This document shows, in pieces, positions 1-7,529 of a stretch of DNA of 29,796 bases; the first letter of the stretch is position 1; the number at the start of each line of letters is the position of its first letter. Position numbers and translations under genes: made by a program. Source of the DNA: Parcubacteria group bacterium GW2011_GWA2_45_30 (lineage in GTDB: Bacteria; Patescibacteriota; Minisyncoccia; Sungbacterales; HO2-52-23); the NCBI GenBank assembly GCA_001001625.1, contig LCKU01000007.1, positions 1 to 29,796 on the forward strand, read 5' to 3'. The notes below the pieces were generated by a model that saw nothing but the letters and a program-made list of their open reading frames with translations, did not search any database and was not told where the DNA came from.

Positions 1-654
1 ATGCCGGATGACCAAGGGCGATGGCAGGCGGCGCGGGTAAGAGTGATCAACCGGCCGGGTCCGGCGATTATCACCAACCCAAATGCGGAGTCGCCTTTCA
101 TGATTAGCCGGATCGCGTCATTGATCGTCAACGATGGCGCTTTGGAGCTTCTGGGCAAGGGCAACTCTGTAGCAGTCCCGGCAGTTGAGGCCAAGGGACA
201 CTTCCGTGCCTATCGGATGGAAGAGGTCTATGTCTCGGACTTTGCGTTGGAGCTTCCGGATTCAACAAAGGACGAGGCAGTGGTGCTTCTGGATCCGGAT
301 AAACACCCGCGGAGATCAGTTGAGCGCGAAGAGGGCAAATTGGACATCGGTAACTTTTATATTAACATCACAAAAGGATCCTATCTTTTGTATGTTAAAA
401 GAAGCGGTTCGGTTGTGGTTGAGTGTGTAGGAAACGTGTACTATCGGGATACCAAGGTTAATTACTTGGTGATCCAACGGCGTTTCTCTCATAAATACGG
501 GGATTTTACCGAGGAGCAACTCCGCAAAACCCCTACCTCTGGCCTGGATCGCGATAACGACGGGTTTATCCGCGGAATCCTCCGTGGCGTCCAGATGATG
601 GATGAAGCCGCCGCCGAATCCGCCGTGCAAGTCCAAGCCAGCACCACGCCATAA
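1..654 (+). CDS. Hypothetical protein, 5' end possibly cut by the window edge
   Basis: I do not recognise this 217-residue frame. It is open from the first base, so the ATG at position 1 may be internal and the gene may begin upstream. The protein is soluble-looking, with no signal peptide or membrane helix. A middle stretch (about residues 110-165) alternates hydrophobic and charged residues as in a beta-rich fold (NFYINITKGSYLLYVKRSG, then VNYLVIQRRF). The tail is Ala-rich and weakly conserved in appearance. A strong hairpin starts 24 bases after the stop, so this is the last gene of its transcript. GC content and codon choice are higher than in the AT-rich genes further right, as also seen in the gene at 5810. 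Confidence 0.6.
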   Translation: MPDDQGRWQAARVRVINRPGPAIITNPNAESPFMISRIASLIVNDGALELLGKGNSVAVPAVEAKGHFRAYRMEEVYVSDFALELPDSTKDEAVVLLDPDKHPRRSVEREEGKLDIGNFYINITKGSYLLYVKRSGSVVVECVGNVYYRDTKVNYLVIQRRFSHKYGDFTEEQLRKTPTSGLDRDNDGFIRGILRGVQMMDEAAAESAVQVQASTTP

Positions 655-677
655 GACCGCTAGAACGCGGTCAGACA

Positions 678-712
678 GAGAGGCCCGAGGAGATTCTCTC
701 CTTGGGCCTCTC
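678..712 (+). terminator. Hairpin terminator after the first gene
   Basis: A 16-bp stem with one G-T wobble (GAGAGGCCCGAGGAGA against TCTCCTTGGGCCTCTC) and a 3-base loop lies 24 bases after the stop. The following bases are only moderately T-rich (ATCCATTTATTTG), so the hairpin is strong but the U-tract is weak. Confidence 0.7.
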
Positions 713-740
713 ATCCATTTATTTGCTTATCTATCAGTAA

Positions 741-763
741 CTATAGAGGCGAAACCTCTATAG
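741..763. repeat. Perfect 9-bp inverted repeat upstream of the LigT fusion gene
   Basis: CTATAGAGG and CCTCTATAG flank a CGAAA loop. It ends 20 bases before the ATG at 784. It could be a second hairpin of the preceding terminator region or an operator or leader hairpin for the next gene; the sequence does not decide between them. Confidence 0.5.
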
Positions 764-783
764 TAAATAAGGTTGGCAGATAT

Positions 784-2364
784 ATGGAAGATGGTGGCGA
801 TAAAAAAATCCGGGTATTTTTTTCAATTCATATTCCTGCGGAAATCGGGGCGAATTTGCTTTTTCCTATTTTACAACATCCGCATTTGTCGGTTTATCCG
901 CCGGAAAATTTGCATATAACTTTAAAATTTATCGGAGATGCGGGAGCACGGGAATTAGAAGAACTTGAACGAATTGGGCATGAAGTTGCCGAGCGCATTT
1001 CTCCGGTGGAATTTACAATCGGGAGTTTTAATTTAGCCGAGGATCGTCTCCGTGCGCAAGTTAAGGCGAGCATTCATTTGCACCATCTTTATAATCACCT
1101 TGTGGAGCATTTGGAGCGCGCCGGAATCGGAAAAATTCATCCTAAGTCCTTTCATCCGCATGTTACTTTGGCGCGCATTCAAGAAAATTTCCGCGAGGAT
1201 TCCATTCCTCAAAAAATGGATAGCCATAAATTCATTGCCAAAAAATTCGGGCTTTTCCGGAGCGAGCCCGGAGAGGACGGTATGGGGCGATATACATTGC
1301 ATCGCGCCTTTCCTTTGCGCGGCAAAGATGAATTTGCGGACCGCTTTTCAAAAATTGTGCTTCCCACCCGCACCCAGCCCGATACTCTGGTCGCGATTTT
1401 TTTGCTGAAAAAATTTGCGGAGAACCGTTTTCCCGGAATTCGCAACGCTGAAGTTGATTTCTGGCAGGTGATTCCGCCGGGTGAAACCGAGGAATCACTT
1501 AGTCGTAAAGGAATTATTGTAATGGATCTTGGCGGAGGAAGATTTGACCACCATGCCAAAGTTCCCAAAACCACGGCATCTAATTTGATCGCCGAATATC
1601 TGGGAATCCGCGAGGATCCGTCGCTGGCCAAGCTTTTGGAATATGCCGAGCGTGATGATTTCTATGGCAAAGGGACGATTTCCGCGGATCCGATTGATCG
1701 CGCTTTCGGACTTTCGGCGCTTATAGCGGCTTTAAACAAAAGTTTGGTGAAAAATCCGGCGCGAGTGGTTGAAGTAACTTTGCCGCTTTTCATTGCGCAC
1801 CACAACGAAGAAATGCGCCGGACCGAGGAAATGCCCAAAGAATTTCAAGAAAAGCTGGCTCGAGGGGAGGTCGAAACATTTGAAGTGCGCCAGCGCGACA
1901 AAAAATTAAAAGCAGTTATTCTCACCTCCGAGTCCGGAAGCATGGCCGGATATTTGCGCTCCAAAAATGGTGGGGCGTTTGATGTGGTGGCGCAATGGTT
2001 GCCGTCCGGGCATTTGAATATTTTAACGCGTCCGACCAAGCACGTGGATCTGCGCTCGCTTGCCGCAGTTATCCGGATTGAAGAGGCGACCCGCGCCGGA
2101 CTTGAATTGGAAATGGACATACGGGAACTGGCCCGGTTCGGGCGCATCAATGAAATTCCAGAATGGTATTATGATCCGGCAACCAACTCAATCCAGAATG
2201 GCGGTCTTAATCCCAAAGAAATTTCTCCAACCAAAATTTCCAGAGAGGACTTCAGAAAAATTTTGGAACTCGGGCTTTCGGAAAAATTTTGGGATCCGCG
2301 TACAAACGCTACGCAGATGGATTCCGGAGAAGCTGAACCAATAAGTGAATTAGTACAAGATTAA
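784..2364 (+). CDS. LigT-type 2H phosphoesterase fused to a DHH/MYG1-like domain
   Basis: The 526-residue protein has two parts. Residues 8-180 match the 2'-5' RNA ligase/cyclic phosphodiesterase (LigT/ThpR, 2H) family, with both catalytic HxT motifs visible: HIT at 44-46 in LHITLKFIG and HVT at 126-128 in HPHVTLARI. Such enzymes act on 2',3'-cyclic or 2'-5' phosphates of RNA ends. Residues 190-470 resemble DHH/MYG1-type metal-dependent phosphoesterases: PTRTQPDTLVAIFLLKKF, then a predicted strand ending in MDLGGGRFDHH (D248, H256, H257). The usual N-terminal metal motif (HxD...) reads TRTQPDT here, so activity of this half is uncertain. An AAGG lies about 11 bases before the ATG. A strong terminator follows, so it is monocistronic. 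The fusion suggests combined processing of RNA or nucleotide ends (inference). Confidence 0.75.
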   Translation: MEDGGDKKIRVFFSIHIPAEIGANLLFPILQHPHLSVYPPENLHITLKFIGDAGARELEELERIGHEVAERISPVEFTIGSFNLAEDRLRAQVKASIHLHHLYNHLVEHLERAGIGKIHPKSFHPHVTLARIQENFREDSIPQKMDSHKFIAKKFGLFRSEPGEDGMGRYTLHRAFPLRGKDEFADRFSKIVLPTRTQPDTLVAIFLLKKFAENRFPGIRNAEVDFWQVIPPGETEESLSRKGIIVMDLGGGRFDHHAKVPKTTASNLIAEYLGIREDPSLAKLLEYAERDDFYGKGTISADPIDRAFGLSALIAALNKSLVKNPARVVEVTLPLFIAHHNEEMRRTEEMPKEFQEKLARGEVETFEVRQRDKKLKAVILTSESGSMAGYLRSKNGGAFDVVAQWLPSGHLNILTRPTKHVDLRSLAAVIRIEEATRAGLELEMDIRELARFGRINEIPEWYYDPATNSIQNGGLNPKEISPTKISREDFRKILELGLSEKFWDPRTNATQMDSGEAEPISELVQD

Positions 2365-2369
2365 AAAAT

Positions 2370-2394
2370 ACGCGGCTCTCGCCGCGTGTTTTTT
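2370..2394 (+). terminator. Intrinsic terminator
   Basis: ACGCGGC and GCCGCGT pair over a TCTC loop, preceded by an A-run and followed by GTTTTTT. It begins 6 bases after the stop of the LigT fusion gene. Its T-run overlaps the -35 box of the next promoter. Confidence 0.9.
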
Positions 2395-2421
2395 GACAGG
2401 ATAGCAAATTAGTGCTACAAT
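2393..2421 (+). promoter_or_regulatory. Sigma70-type promoter for the Nudix-box gene
   Basis: TTGACA at 2393-2398, a 17-base spacer and TACAAT at 2416-2421. The predicted start near 2428 leaves a leader of under 20 bases containing the ribosome site AAGGGGG (about 2430-2436) before the ATG at 2446. Confidence 0.85.
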
Positions 2422-2445
2422 ACGGCGCAAAGGGGGAATACCGAA

Positions 2446-3741
2446 ATGCCTAAAGATCAGAAACAAAGCAACGCTTTTTTTGCCTGTTCCATACCGCTTG
2501 ACTTAACACCGAGTGAGGAACGCGTGTGGTTGGTCCTTAACAAACTGTCCGTAGAATATAAGGTCGAGCTTGGACGCACTGACCAAAACCGCATAGTTAC
2601 ACCCGATGCCAACGAAATGCTGGCATATGATTCCCAGAATGAAATTTATTCTATTATTTCTCGGGATGAATTTTATCTTCCGGAAAACCAGAGACGTTTG
2701 GCGGATGTAACCAAAACCCATGTTATGGTGTCATTTGACCAGCGAACCGGCCTTGGGGGTCCCGGCGGAAAGTCCGAGATAGAAGATGGCAAGCCGCGCC
2801 TTTTGGAAACGTGGGTGAATGCCGCAACTCGTGAGACAATTGAGGAAACACTATTTGATCTGTCTGATCGCGGAATTTATCCATACATCCACTATATGGA
2901 GCGTCCGCATCTGACTAATCCCTATTTTACCATCGCCTTTTTACTCAATGCTCATAATATAAAATTCCGTAAAGACGGTAAAATAATGGATCCAAATGTG
3001 GAGCCCAAGCTGTCAAGGTTTTATCGCCTAGATTCAATCCCGATCGAGGACCCACTTAACTCGGAACTCCGCAGTTTCAAAAAGGACGAGGAAGAACATG
3101 GCAGGCGCAAAGGGATTATTGAACAGGTTGGAACGTATCATGCTGCTCTGCGGAGGATAGTGGGGATTCTGCTCCAGTTGCGCCAGCCGATTTTGACCGA
3201 ACTCGGTCGGCCGGATTGCGAAAATGCGGATGATCTAGTGCAGATGCTTCTGCGGCGATACGACTATAAGCATATCTTCAGTTTGCGGATGCTACAAACC
3301 TTTGCGTCATTGAAGCGCATGGATGTTATAGTCAATCATTTTTTGAAAGGCAATAACGGTGGAATTTACAACAGGCGTTTGGCATCCTACATGATTAAAA
3401 ACCTCATTTTGAAGATTGATGATGAGGCGTTGCAGAATGAGGCAATGTCGGCGCTTCAGGCTCGGCTGCGGGGAGATCTTGCAGGAGACAAGGCGTTTAG
3501 CTGGTTTGATCTGCAAAAAAACGCGGTTCATGGTAGTTTCAACCAACTTGTGGAATACTGCAAATTCCGCAAAAGCCGGATTTACCTTAAACGCCAGGAC
3601 GAGCAGGAAGCGTTGGCGGTACCGGACGAGGATTTGACCGTAGCACCGGAGTCGGGCGAATATGTTAAGGAGGAAGATCGGCGGCCGGATTACGAGAAAC
3701 TCTGGTTGCCGCGGGAAACCAAAAGCGCTGTCCAGCGCTAA
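2446..3741 (+). CDS. Nudix-box protein with a long uncharacterised C-terminal region
   Basis: The 431-residue protein contains an almost canonical Nudix box at residues 115-137: G115-x5-E121-x7-R129E130-x2-E133E134, read from GKPRLLETWVNAATRE and TIEETLF. Only the usual Gly near the box end is replaced (Leu). Nudix enzymes cleave nucleoside diphosphates linked to another group using a metal held by the REXXEE glutamates; the substrate here is unknown. The domain seems to span about residues 45-215. The remaining 200 residues are helical, charged and unrecognised (for example LRRIVGILLQLRQPILTEL). No signal peptide or membrane helix is seen. It has its own promoter, a good Shine-Dalgarno and a terminator. 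The phosphohydrolase class is well supported; the C-terminal half could be a regulatory or binding module. Confidence 0.7.
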   Translation: MPKDQKQSNAFFACSIPLDLTPSEERVWLVLNKLSVEYKVELGRTDQNRIVTPDANEMLAYDSQNEIYSIISRDEFYLPENQRRLADVTKTHVMVSFDQRTGLGGPGGKSEIEDGKPRLLETWVNAATRETIEETLFDLSDRGIYPYIHYMERPHLTNPYFTIAFLLNAHNIKFRKDGKIMDPNVEPKLSRFYRLDSIPIEDPLNSELRSFKKDEEEHGRRKGIIEQVGTYHAALRRIVGILLQLRQPILTELGRPDCENADDLVQMLLRRYDYKHIFSLRMLQTFASLKRMDVIVNHFLKGNNGGIYNRRLASYMIKNLILKIDDEALQNEAMSALQARLRGDLAGDKAFSWFDLQKNAVHGSFNQLVEYCKFRKSRIYLKRQDEQEALAVPDEDLTVAPESGEYVKEEDRRPDYEKLWLPRETKSAVQR

Positions 3742-3761
3742 ATCATCGCGCAAGCAATTTT

Positions 3762-3798
3762 AAAAGGGTGAATCCACCATGGTGGAATCACCCTTTTT
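3762..3798. terminator. Bidirectional hairpin terminator between convergent genes
   Basis: An 18-bp nearly perfect palindrome with one A-A mismatch (AAAAGGGTGAATCCACCA against TGGTGGAATCACCCTTTT). T-runs lie on both strands (TTTTTATTTTTT on the plus side, and the A-run becoming T on the minus side). It serves the Nudix gene ending at 3741 and the minus-strand gene ending at 3831. Confidence 0.85.
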
Positions 3799-3830
3799 AT
3801 TTTTTCGTCTGTTTTGTTCGGAGTCGGACT

Positions 3831-5300
3831 TCAAACAAGCTGGATACACCGATCTTCCGGCCTATCCTGCCTGAATGTATCGAAACCGCCGAGCCGCGAC
3901 TCGAACCAATCCAGGGCTGGTGTAGGACCATGTTTTAAACCCAGCATTGGTTCCTTAAACTGGGAATAGCGCAGGAGTTCTTCGGCGCTTTTGGCAGCGG
4001 TTTCGCGGAGCGAGTGCGCAGTCAGGCGGAATTTTTCCCGCCGCGCGCGCACCACTACCGGAATTTCTTCTTCACCCCCGCGGTTCGGAAACCGTAGCAG
4101 AATTTTTTCCCCGTCTTGGGCATCGGCTATGCGAAAGTTATTGGTATCATCTGCGGCAAATCCGGTTGAGGCGACCACTGCATTCTCCATAGGAAGAAAT
4201 TTATAATAGCACTTCGCTGCCGGACCGTGTCCCATGCCGGATGATGCGATAAGCGCAGTTGGCTCTTCCAGGTTTGCCGCATCCTCTAGATTTTCCAAAA
4301 AATTAACTCCCGTGCCATCTACCGGCATGTCCCCATTGCACCAGAATCCCTTTTTGGAATTCATGATTCTCCAGCTTCTTTGAGCCGAAGGACTGAAGCC
4401 ATAGACCGATAAGCCCATATCCGCAATGGTCTGCGCCACAGTCGGAAAACGTTCCATGGCAAAGGCCGAGGCGAAAAACCACTCGCGGGACGCATCACAT
4501 TTTTTCGCCACAGCCATCATGCGCGCCAATTCCTGCATCCAAAATGTTGCCTCATCTCCGCCTTGCGTCAGATCATCGCCACCATTCGTGCAGTCATATG
4601 ATGCGATAATATCCGGATACCATTCTTTGGGCGGTAAGGGGGCACCCCGGGTGGAAAGCTGGCTATGGCAGGCGCGGTCACCCGAAAACATGATTTTTAC
4701 ATCCTGCTTTCGGTATTTTACACGGAATGTGTAACCACAAGCGCCACGCATGTGTCCGGCTGGAGACGGATATACCCAAATGTGATCCGGTACAATTTCA
4801 AGCGCCTCCGGTCGCGAAAACGTATCATACAGTCGGCGTAGGAAGAGAAATGCCTCGCGCTCGGTGTAGGGCAATCGGTCTATCAGTTTTCTCTTTCTCA
4901 TGCTTCGGTATGATTCCAACTCGTTCATTAGGTTGTCGGAATAGAAAGCCGCGGTTGGATTGGTACATATGATACGCGCACTATCCGCCAAATTTTCTCG
5001 GACGGGTTCATATATCGCGTAGCCGACGTGATCGGTATGGGCATGCGTGAGAAAAAGCTGATCAATTTTGTGTCCGTCCAGAATTTCTTCCAAACGATTA
5101 AGATCGTATGGAGGATTTGAAAATCCCATACGTCCCATGCTCGCATCTAATCCCATATCCATTCCGGCATCAATCATGAAAAAATTAGTCGTTTGACCGC
5201 GTTTAACTTTTAGTAAGTCGCACGAGGCTCCAAGTTGCGTCATCGCTCTTGGGCCGTATACTCCACCAAGAATGTAAAGCGTTACTTCAAGATCCATCAT
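3831..5300 (-). CDS. Beta-CASP family metallo-beta-lactamase (probable RNA nuclease)
   Basis: The 489-residue protein carries the metallo-beta-lactamase signature HAHTDH at residues 86-91, a further metal-ligand His at about 183 (SPAGHMRGA) and SGD at 206-208. Beta-CASP features follow: an ASSGMGHG turn near 352-359 and a late His in FRLTAHSLRE (H429), the equivalent of the SAHADR motif. Families with this layout include RNase J, CPSF73-like proteins and archaeal beta-CASP nucleases. It is shorter than RNase J and lacks an obvious C-terminal domain. The sequence AAAGGAG precedes two adjacent ATG codons; the second (5297) has better spacing. A 110-bp palindromic element sits upstream. The stop codon at 3831-3833 overlaps a partial copy of the AGTCGGACTTC palindrome half. 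Nuclease activity is inferred from the family. Confidence 0.8.
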   Translation of the reverse strand: MMDLEVTLYILGGVYGPRAMTQLGASCDLLKVKRGQTTNFFMIDAGMDMGLDASMGRMGFSNPPYDLNRLEEILDGHKIDQLFLTHAHTDHVGYAIYEPVRENLADSARIICTNPTAAFYSDNLMNELESYRSMRKRKLIDRLPYTEREAFLFLRRLYDTFSRPEALEIVPDHIWVYPSPAGHMRGACGYTFRVKYRKQDVKIMFSGDRACHSQLSTRGAPLPPKEWYPDIIASYDCTNGGDDLTQGGDEATFWMQELARMMAVAKKCDASREWFFASAFAMERFPTVAQTIADMGLSVYGFSPSAQRSWRIMNSKKGFWCNGDMPVDGTGVNFLENLEDAANLEEPTALIASSGMGHGPAAKCYYKFLPMENAVVASTGFAADDTNNFRIADAQDGEKILLRFPNRGGEEEIPVVVRARREKFRLTAHSLRETAAKSAEELLRYSQFKEPMLGLKHGPTPALDWFESRLGGFDTFRQDRPEDRCIQLV

Positions 5301-5327
5301 TATCTCCTTTGGTTTTTTAGTTATGGT

Positions 5328-5437
5328 TACTGCCTTTAGGTAAAGCCGGATGCTACGAAGTCCGACTTCAATAGCGCGCTATTGAAGTCGGACTTCGATA
5401 ACTTCGATAGTAAAAGTTGCTTTACCTAAAGGCAGTA
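5328..5437. repeat. Nested palindromic element with a 42-bp perfect palindrome at its core
   Basis: Outer arms of 19 bp (TACTGCCTTTAGGTAAAGC at 5328-5346 and its exact complement at 5419-5437) enclose a perfect 42-bp palindrome at 5356-5397 centred on TAGCGCGCTA. The same 42 bp recurs exactly at 14844-14885. The element sits just upstream of the minus-strand beta-CASP gene and between two divergent genes. It could be a cruciform-forming mobile palindrome, an operator, or a terminator for read-through. Confidence 0.85.
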
Positions 5438-5478
5438 TTTTTCAAAGTTCGATTTATTGACCTATTATACCCGATCTA

Positions 5479-5507
5479 TTGACAAAAATCAAATATTTTG
5501 ATAGAAT
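5479..5507 (+). promoter_or_regulatory. Sigma70-type promoter upstream of the long leader
   Basis: TTGACA at 5479-5484, a 17-base spacer and TAGAAT at 5502-5507. The predicted start near 5514 leaves about 295 bases of untranslated leader before the ATG at 5810, unusually long for this window. Confidence 0.85.
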
Positions 5508-5513
5508 GTAAGC

Positions 5514-5809
5514 AATTACTACTTTTATTTGTTTTGAAGGGTAGTGCTCTTTTACACTACGTTGCTTGCCCCGTTACTTGATTATGGAGTTTTATCCATG
5601 TTCAAAGTTTTTATCCATGTTCAAAGTACGGACGGCTACTGCGTTAATAACCTGTAATAAAATCGCGGGCATTCAAGTAACCGGGGTGGATCCTGTTTTG
5701 AAAGAAGCGGGGATAAAATTTTAACGGCAATGGTTGTTTTTACGGGCAAGTTACTTCCTGCCCAATCGGAAAACGGAAGAAAAAAGCAAAAAACCTTTAA
5801 GGAGGGTTT
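5514..5809 (+). promoter_or_regulatory. Long structured 5' leader, possible riboswitch or attenuator
   Basis: The gap holds no credible gene. It contains a small hairpin (GTAGTG 5541-5546 with CACTAC 5555-5560). CCCGTTACTTGA near 5571-5582 can pair with TCAAGTAACCGGGG at 5673-5686 (one bulge). The AAGTAAC there (5675-5681) can instead pair with GTTACTT at 5750-5756. These two pairings exclude each other, as in riboswitches and attenuators. GGGCA and TGCCC (near 5744-5763) form a third helix. The strong ribosome site AAGGAGGG (5799-5806) lies inside a possible AAACC/GGTTT hairpin. I recognise no known riboswitch class. Confidence 0.5.
5590..5627. repeat. Perfect 19-bp tandem duplication in the leader
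   Basis: TTTTATCCATGTTCAAAGT occurs twice head to tail (5590-5608 and 5609-5627) without mismatch. It could be a tandem binding site or a recent slippage event. Each copy contains an ATG, but neither opens a useful frame. Confidence 0.9.
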
Positions 5810-6952
5810 ATGAAACACAATGAACAGCGACGGAGTTCGCGGGTAGTGGCTGGGGTGAAAAGCGGGGCTCGGGCTATCAAGGAGATTCTCCTTGAAAAAC
5901 TCGGAGAGAAAATTTTCGTGGACGTGGAGCCGTTTTTGAAAGAGCTCCACGAGAATGGCAAACAGCTCCGATCGCTTGCAACCCATAAATACCTCAAGCG
6001 GATGATGGGGGCGGACTTCGCGAATAGGGTGCTTGCTTTTCGCGGAGAGGTTGGTATCGTGCGCACAGACGGGAACGTAGGTATCCTTGAGGCAATCAAG
6101 CAAGAGCTCAGGGACACCAAGAAGAGCGGCGATGAAGCAGAGGATCCATGGCGTGTCTGGCCGGAATTCGTGGCATGGGTCAAGTCCAATGCCATGGACT
6201 CTTTCGACCCGGAGCGTAATCCGTCTTGGAAGCATGGTAACCAGGTCAACAACTTTCTTGCAATCATTTTGCCGACACAAGTTGAGCGGCACTCGGCGAT
6301 TGAGTTCCTAACCCTTTTCCTGGGAATGGAGCCGGTTGTTGAGGAGACGAAGGCAAACGTCCGTGCCGTGCTCGAGGATTTGGACAATTTTTTCTTTGAT
6401 CGTGAAGACTATATAAAGAGGAAAGAGTCGAATCCGCCGGTGGCCAAGGAGGGTGTCAGCAATTTGGAGCGGATCGCGGCCAAAACCCGTTTTCAGGTGG
6501 AACTGGAGCGGGATCGTAGGGTAGTTCGCGAGGCGCGACGTTGTTACGTATTACTCGAGCCCTGGCTTCGTGGTAAAGAGGTCGAGGAGGATGACGGAGA
6601 GTCTAAGGGAAGTGATGAGCCCTCAGTCGATCCGGCAACTGCGAAACTTTTCCACGCGCTGGATTTGCCTGATCCGGACAAATATCTTGCGCGGTTGGAG
6701 GAGTTGCTTCGGGAAGCCACCAAAACCGGAGCGCCTCACCTTAAGGCGATCGGTGAACTGACAGAGGCGGCGACTGAACTCGTGCCGGCGGCGCGTGTCG
6801 CTGGTGTTGATGTTCTTGGCATCCTGAAGCAGGCGGTAACGCTTGCCGAGAAAAAGGATGCCAAAGGAATGAGGGCGGTCACACCGGGCCTACGGGCGCT
6901 CTACAAGCTGCATGCGTCCAAGTCGTCAAAAAAGGCGGCCGTGGCTCGGTAG
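5810..6952 (+). CDS. Hypothetical 380-residue protein behind a structured leader
   Basis: I do not recognise this protein. It is soluble-looking, mainly helical and charged, with a basic N-terminus (KHNEQRRSSRVVAGVKSG). A middle block of aromatic-rich segments (DPWRVWPEFVAWVKS; EDLDNFFFDREDYIKR) is followed by an acidic linker near residues 258-275 (EVEEDDGESKGSDEPS) and a helical C-terminal domain ending in KSSKKAAVAR. The start is firm: AAGGAGGG sits 4 bases before the ATG. It has its own promoter and long leader and a good terminator after the stop, so it appears to be a single-gene unit under leader control. Codon choice is more GC-rich than in the cluster to its right, as in the gene at position 1, which may mean a different history. 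Confidence 0.75.
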   Translation: MKHNEQRRSSRVVAGVKSGARAIKEILLEKLGEKIFVDVEPFLKELHENGKQLRSLATHKYLKRMMGADFANRVLAFRGEVGIVRTDGNVGILEAIKQELRDTKKSGDEAEDPWRVWPEFVAWVKSNAMDSFDPERNPSWKHGNQVNNFLAIILPTQVERHSAIEFLTLFLGMEPVVEETKANVRAVLEDLDNFFFDREDYIKRKESNPPVAKEGVSNLERIAAKTRFQVELERDRRVVREARRCYVLLEPWLRGKEVEEDDGESKGSDEPSVDPATAKLFHALDLPDPDKYLARLEELLREATKTGAPHLKAIGELTEAATELVPAARVAGVDVLGILKQAVTLAEKKDAKGMRAVTPGLRALYKLHASKSSKKAAVAR

Positions 6953-6989
6953 CCCGCGTAGCCCAAATCACCAAAGGAGGTAAATCAAA

Positions 6990-7017
6990 AGCCCAGTGCG
7001 GGAATCCGCGCTGGGCT
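6990..7017 (+). terminator. Intrinsic terminator
   Basis: A 12-bp stem with one G-T wobble (AGCCCAGTGCGG against CCGCGCTGGGCT) and a GAAT loop, followed by GTTATATTTTT. It ends the 5810 gene and lies between convergent transcripts. An orphan AAAGGAGG just upstream (near 6973) has no start codon after it. Confidence 0.85.
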
Positions 7018-7026
7018 GTTATATTT

Positions 7027-7239
7027 TTAGGCGTTATCCCATTTGTCCGGGGATATATCCGCTTGTTTAATGATTTCTGCGATTAAGTTTTTATCAATAT
7101 CACGGCCGTGGGGATTTGGTATTATAACTTTTAACTCGCCTCGTTTCATAAACAAATGACGGCCTCCGGCGTAGGGACCGTCAAAATCTAAGCGTCGAAA
7201 TTTCTGAACAAGTTTTCGCCAAGAAACACTATTTGGCAT
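7027..7239 (-). CDS. hicA: HicA-family mRNA interferase toxin
   Basis: This 70-residue protein has the compact HicA/YcfA layout: a dsRNA-binding-like fold with FDGPYAGGRHLFMKRGEL, in which His28 matches the catalytic His. VIIPNPHGRDIDKNLIAEII follows, matching the family's VPxHxxxxIxxGTLxxIL pattern. HicA proteins cleave mRNA at ribosomes and are neutralised by HicB. It overlaps the upstream hicB by 11 bases, so the pair is translated as an operon with the antitoxin first, the reverse of the usual hicA-hicB order. Length is typical (60-80 residues). No Shine-Dalgarno is visible; translation probably depends on coupling to hicB. Confidence 0.85.
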   Translation of the reverse strand: MPNSVSWRKLVQKFRRLDFDGPYAGGRHLFMKRGELKVIIPNPHGRDIDKNLIAEIIKQADISPDKWDNA

Positions 7240-7492
7240 ATGATGGAATGCGCATACGCACCATATTTCTCCGATCTATGCCGATATGCAAACCAGGGAT
7301 AGAATCACCATCTTTTAGTTTAAATAGTAGCCAGTCCTCAAGGGCGGATTGTAGTTCTTCCCGGCAATTTTCCAAATTTTTGGCGTTGGACCATACTCCG
7401 CGTAACCCCGGAATTTCGCCGAAATAACTTTTATTTTTCAAGAGTTTATAGTGCGCATCTTTGAGCTTTTTTTCAATAAATTCAGAAATCAT
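7229..7492 (-). CDS. hicB: HicB-family antitoxin, leaderless start likely
   Basis: The 87-residue protein matches the HicB/HicB-like antitoxin core: YFGEIPGLRGVWSNAKNLEN followed by CREELQSALEDWLLFKLKDG and a final SIPGLHIG. HicB folds as a partial RNase H and blocks the HicA active site. It is short and I see no clear C-terminal DNA-binding domain, so autoregulation is less certain. The promoter at 7499-7527 places the predicted transcription start on or next to the ATG at 7492, so the message appears leaderless. It overlaps hicA by 11 bases. The start region diverges from the plus-strand gene at 7620. Confidence 0.85.
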   Translation of the reverse strand: MISEFIEKKLKDAHYKLLKNKSYFGEIPGLRGVWSNAKNLENCREELQSALEDWLLFKLKDGDSIPGLHIGIDRRNMVRMRIPSYAK

Positions 7493-7498
7493 ATTTCT

Positions 7499-7527
7499 AT
7501 ACTACATCTCTGCTGTGGCTGTGTAAA
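7499..7527 (-). promoter_or_regulatory. hicBA promoter
   Basis: On the minus strand TTTACA (7527-7522), a 17-base spacer and TAGTAT (7504-7499). The start is predicted near 7492, the A of the hicB ATG. The -35 box lies back to back with that of the divergent promoter and forms the palindrome GTAAA-TC-TTTAC (7523-7534), a plausible operator. Confidence 0.7.
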
Positions 7528-7529
7528 TC

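Noticed and set aside
5636..6387. Minus-strand frames over the leader and the 5810 gene
   Set aside because: The plus-strand gene has a consensus promoter and a strong ribosome site; the minus frames have neither.
6971..6985. AAAGGAGG as the ribosome site of an unlisted gene
   Set aside because: No start codon with an open frame follows; the terminator hairpin begins directly after.
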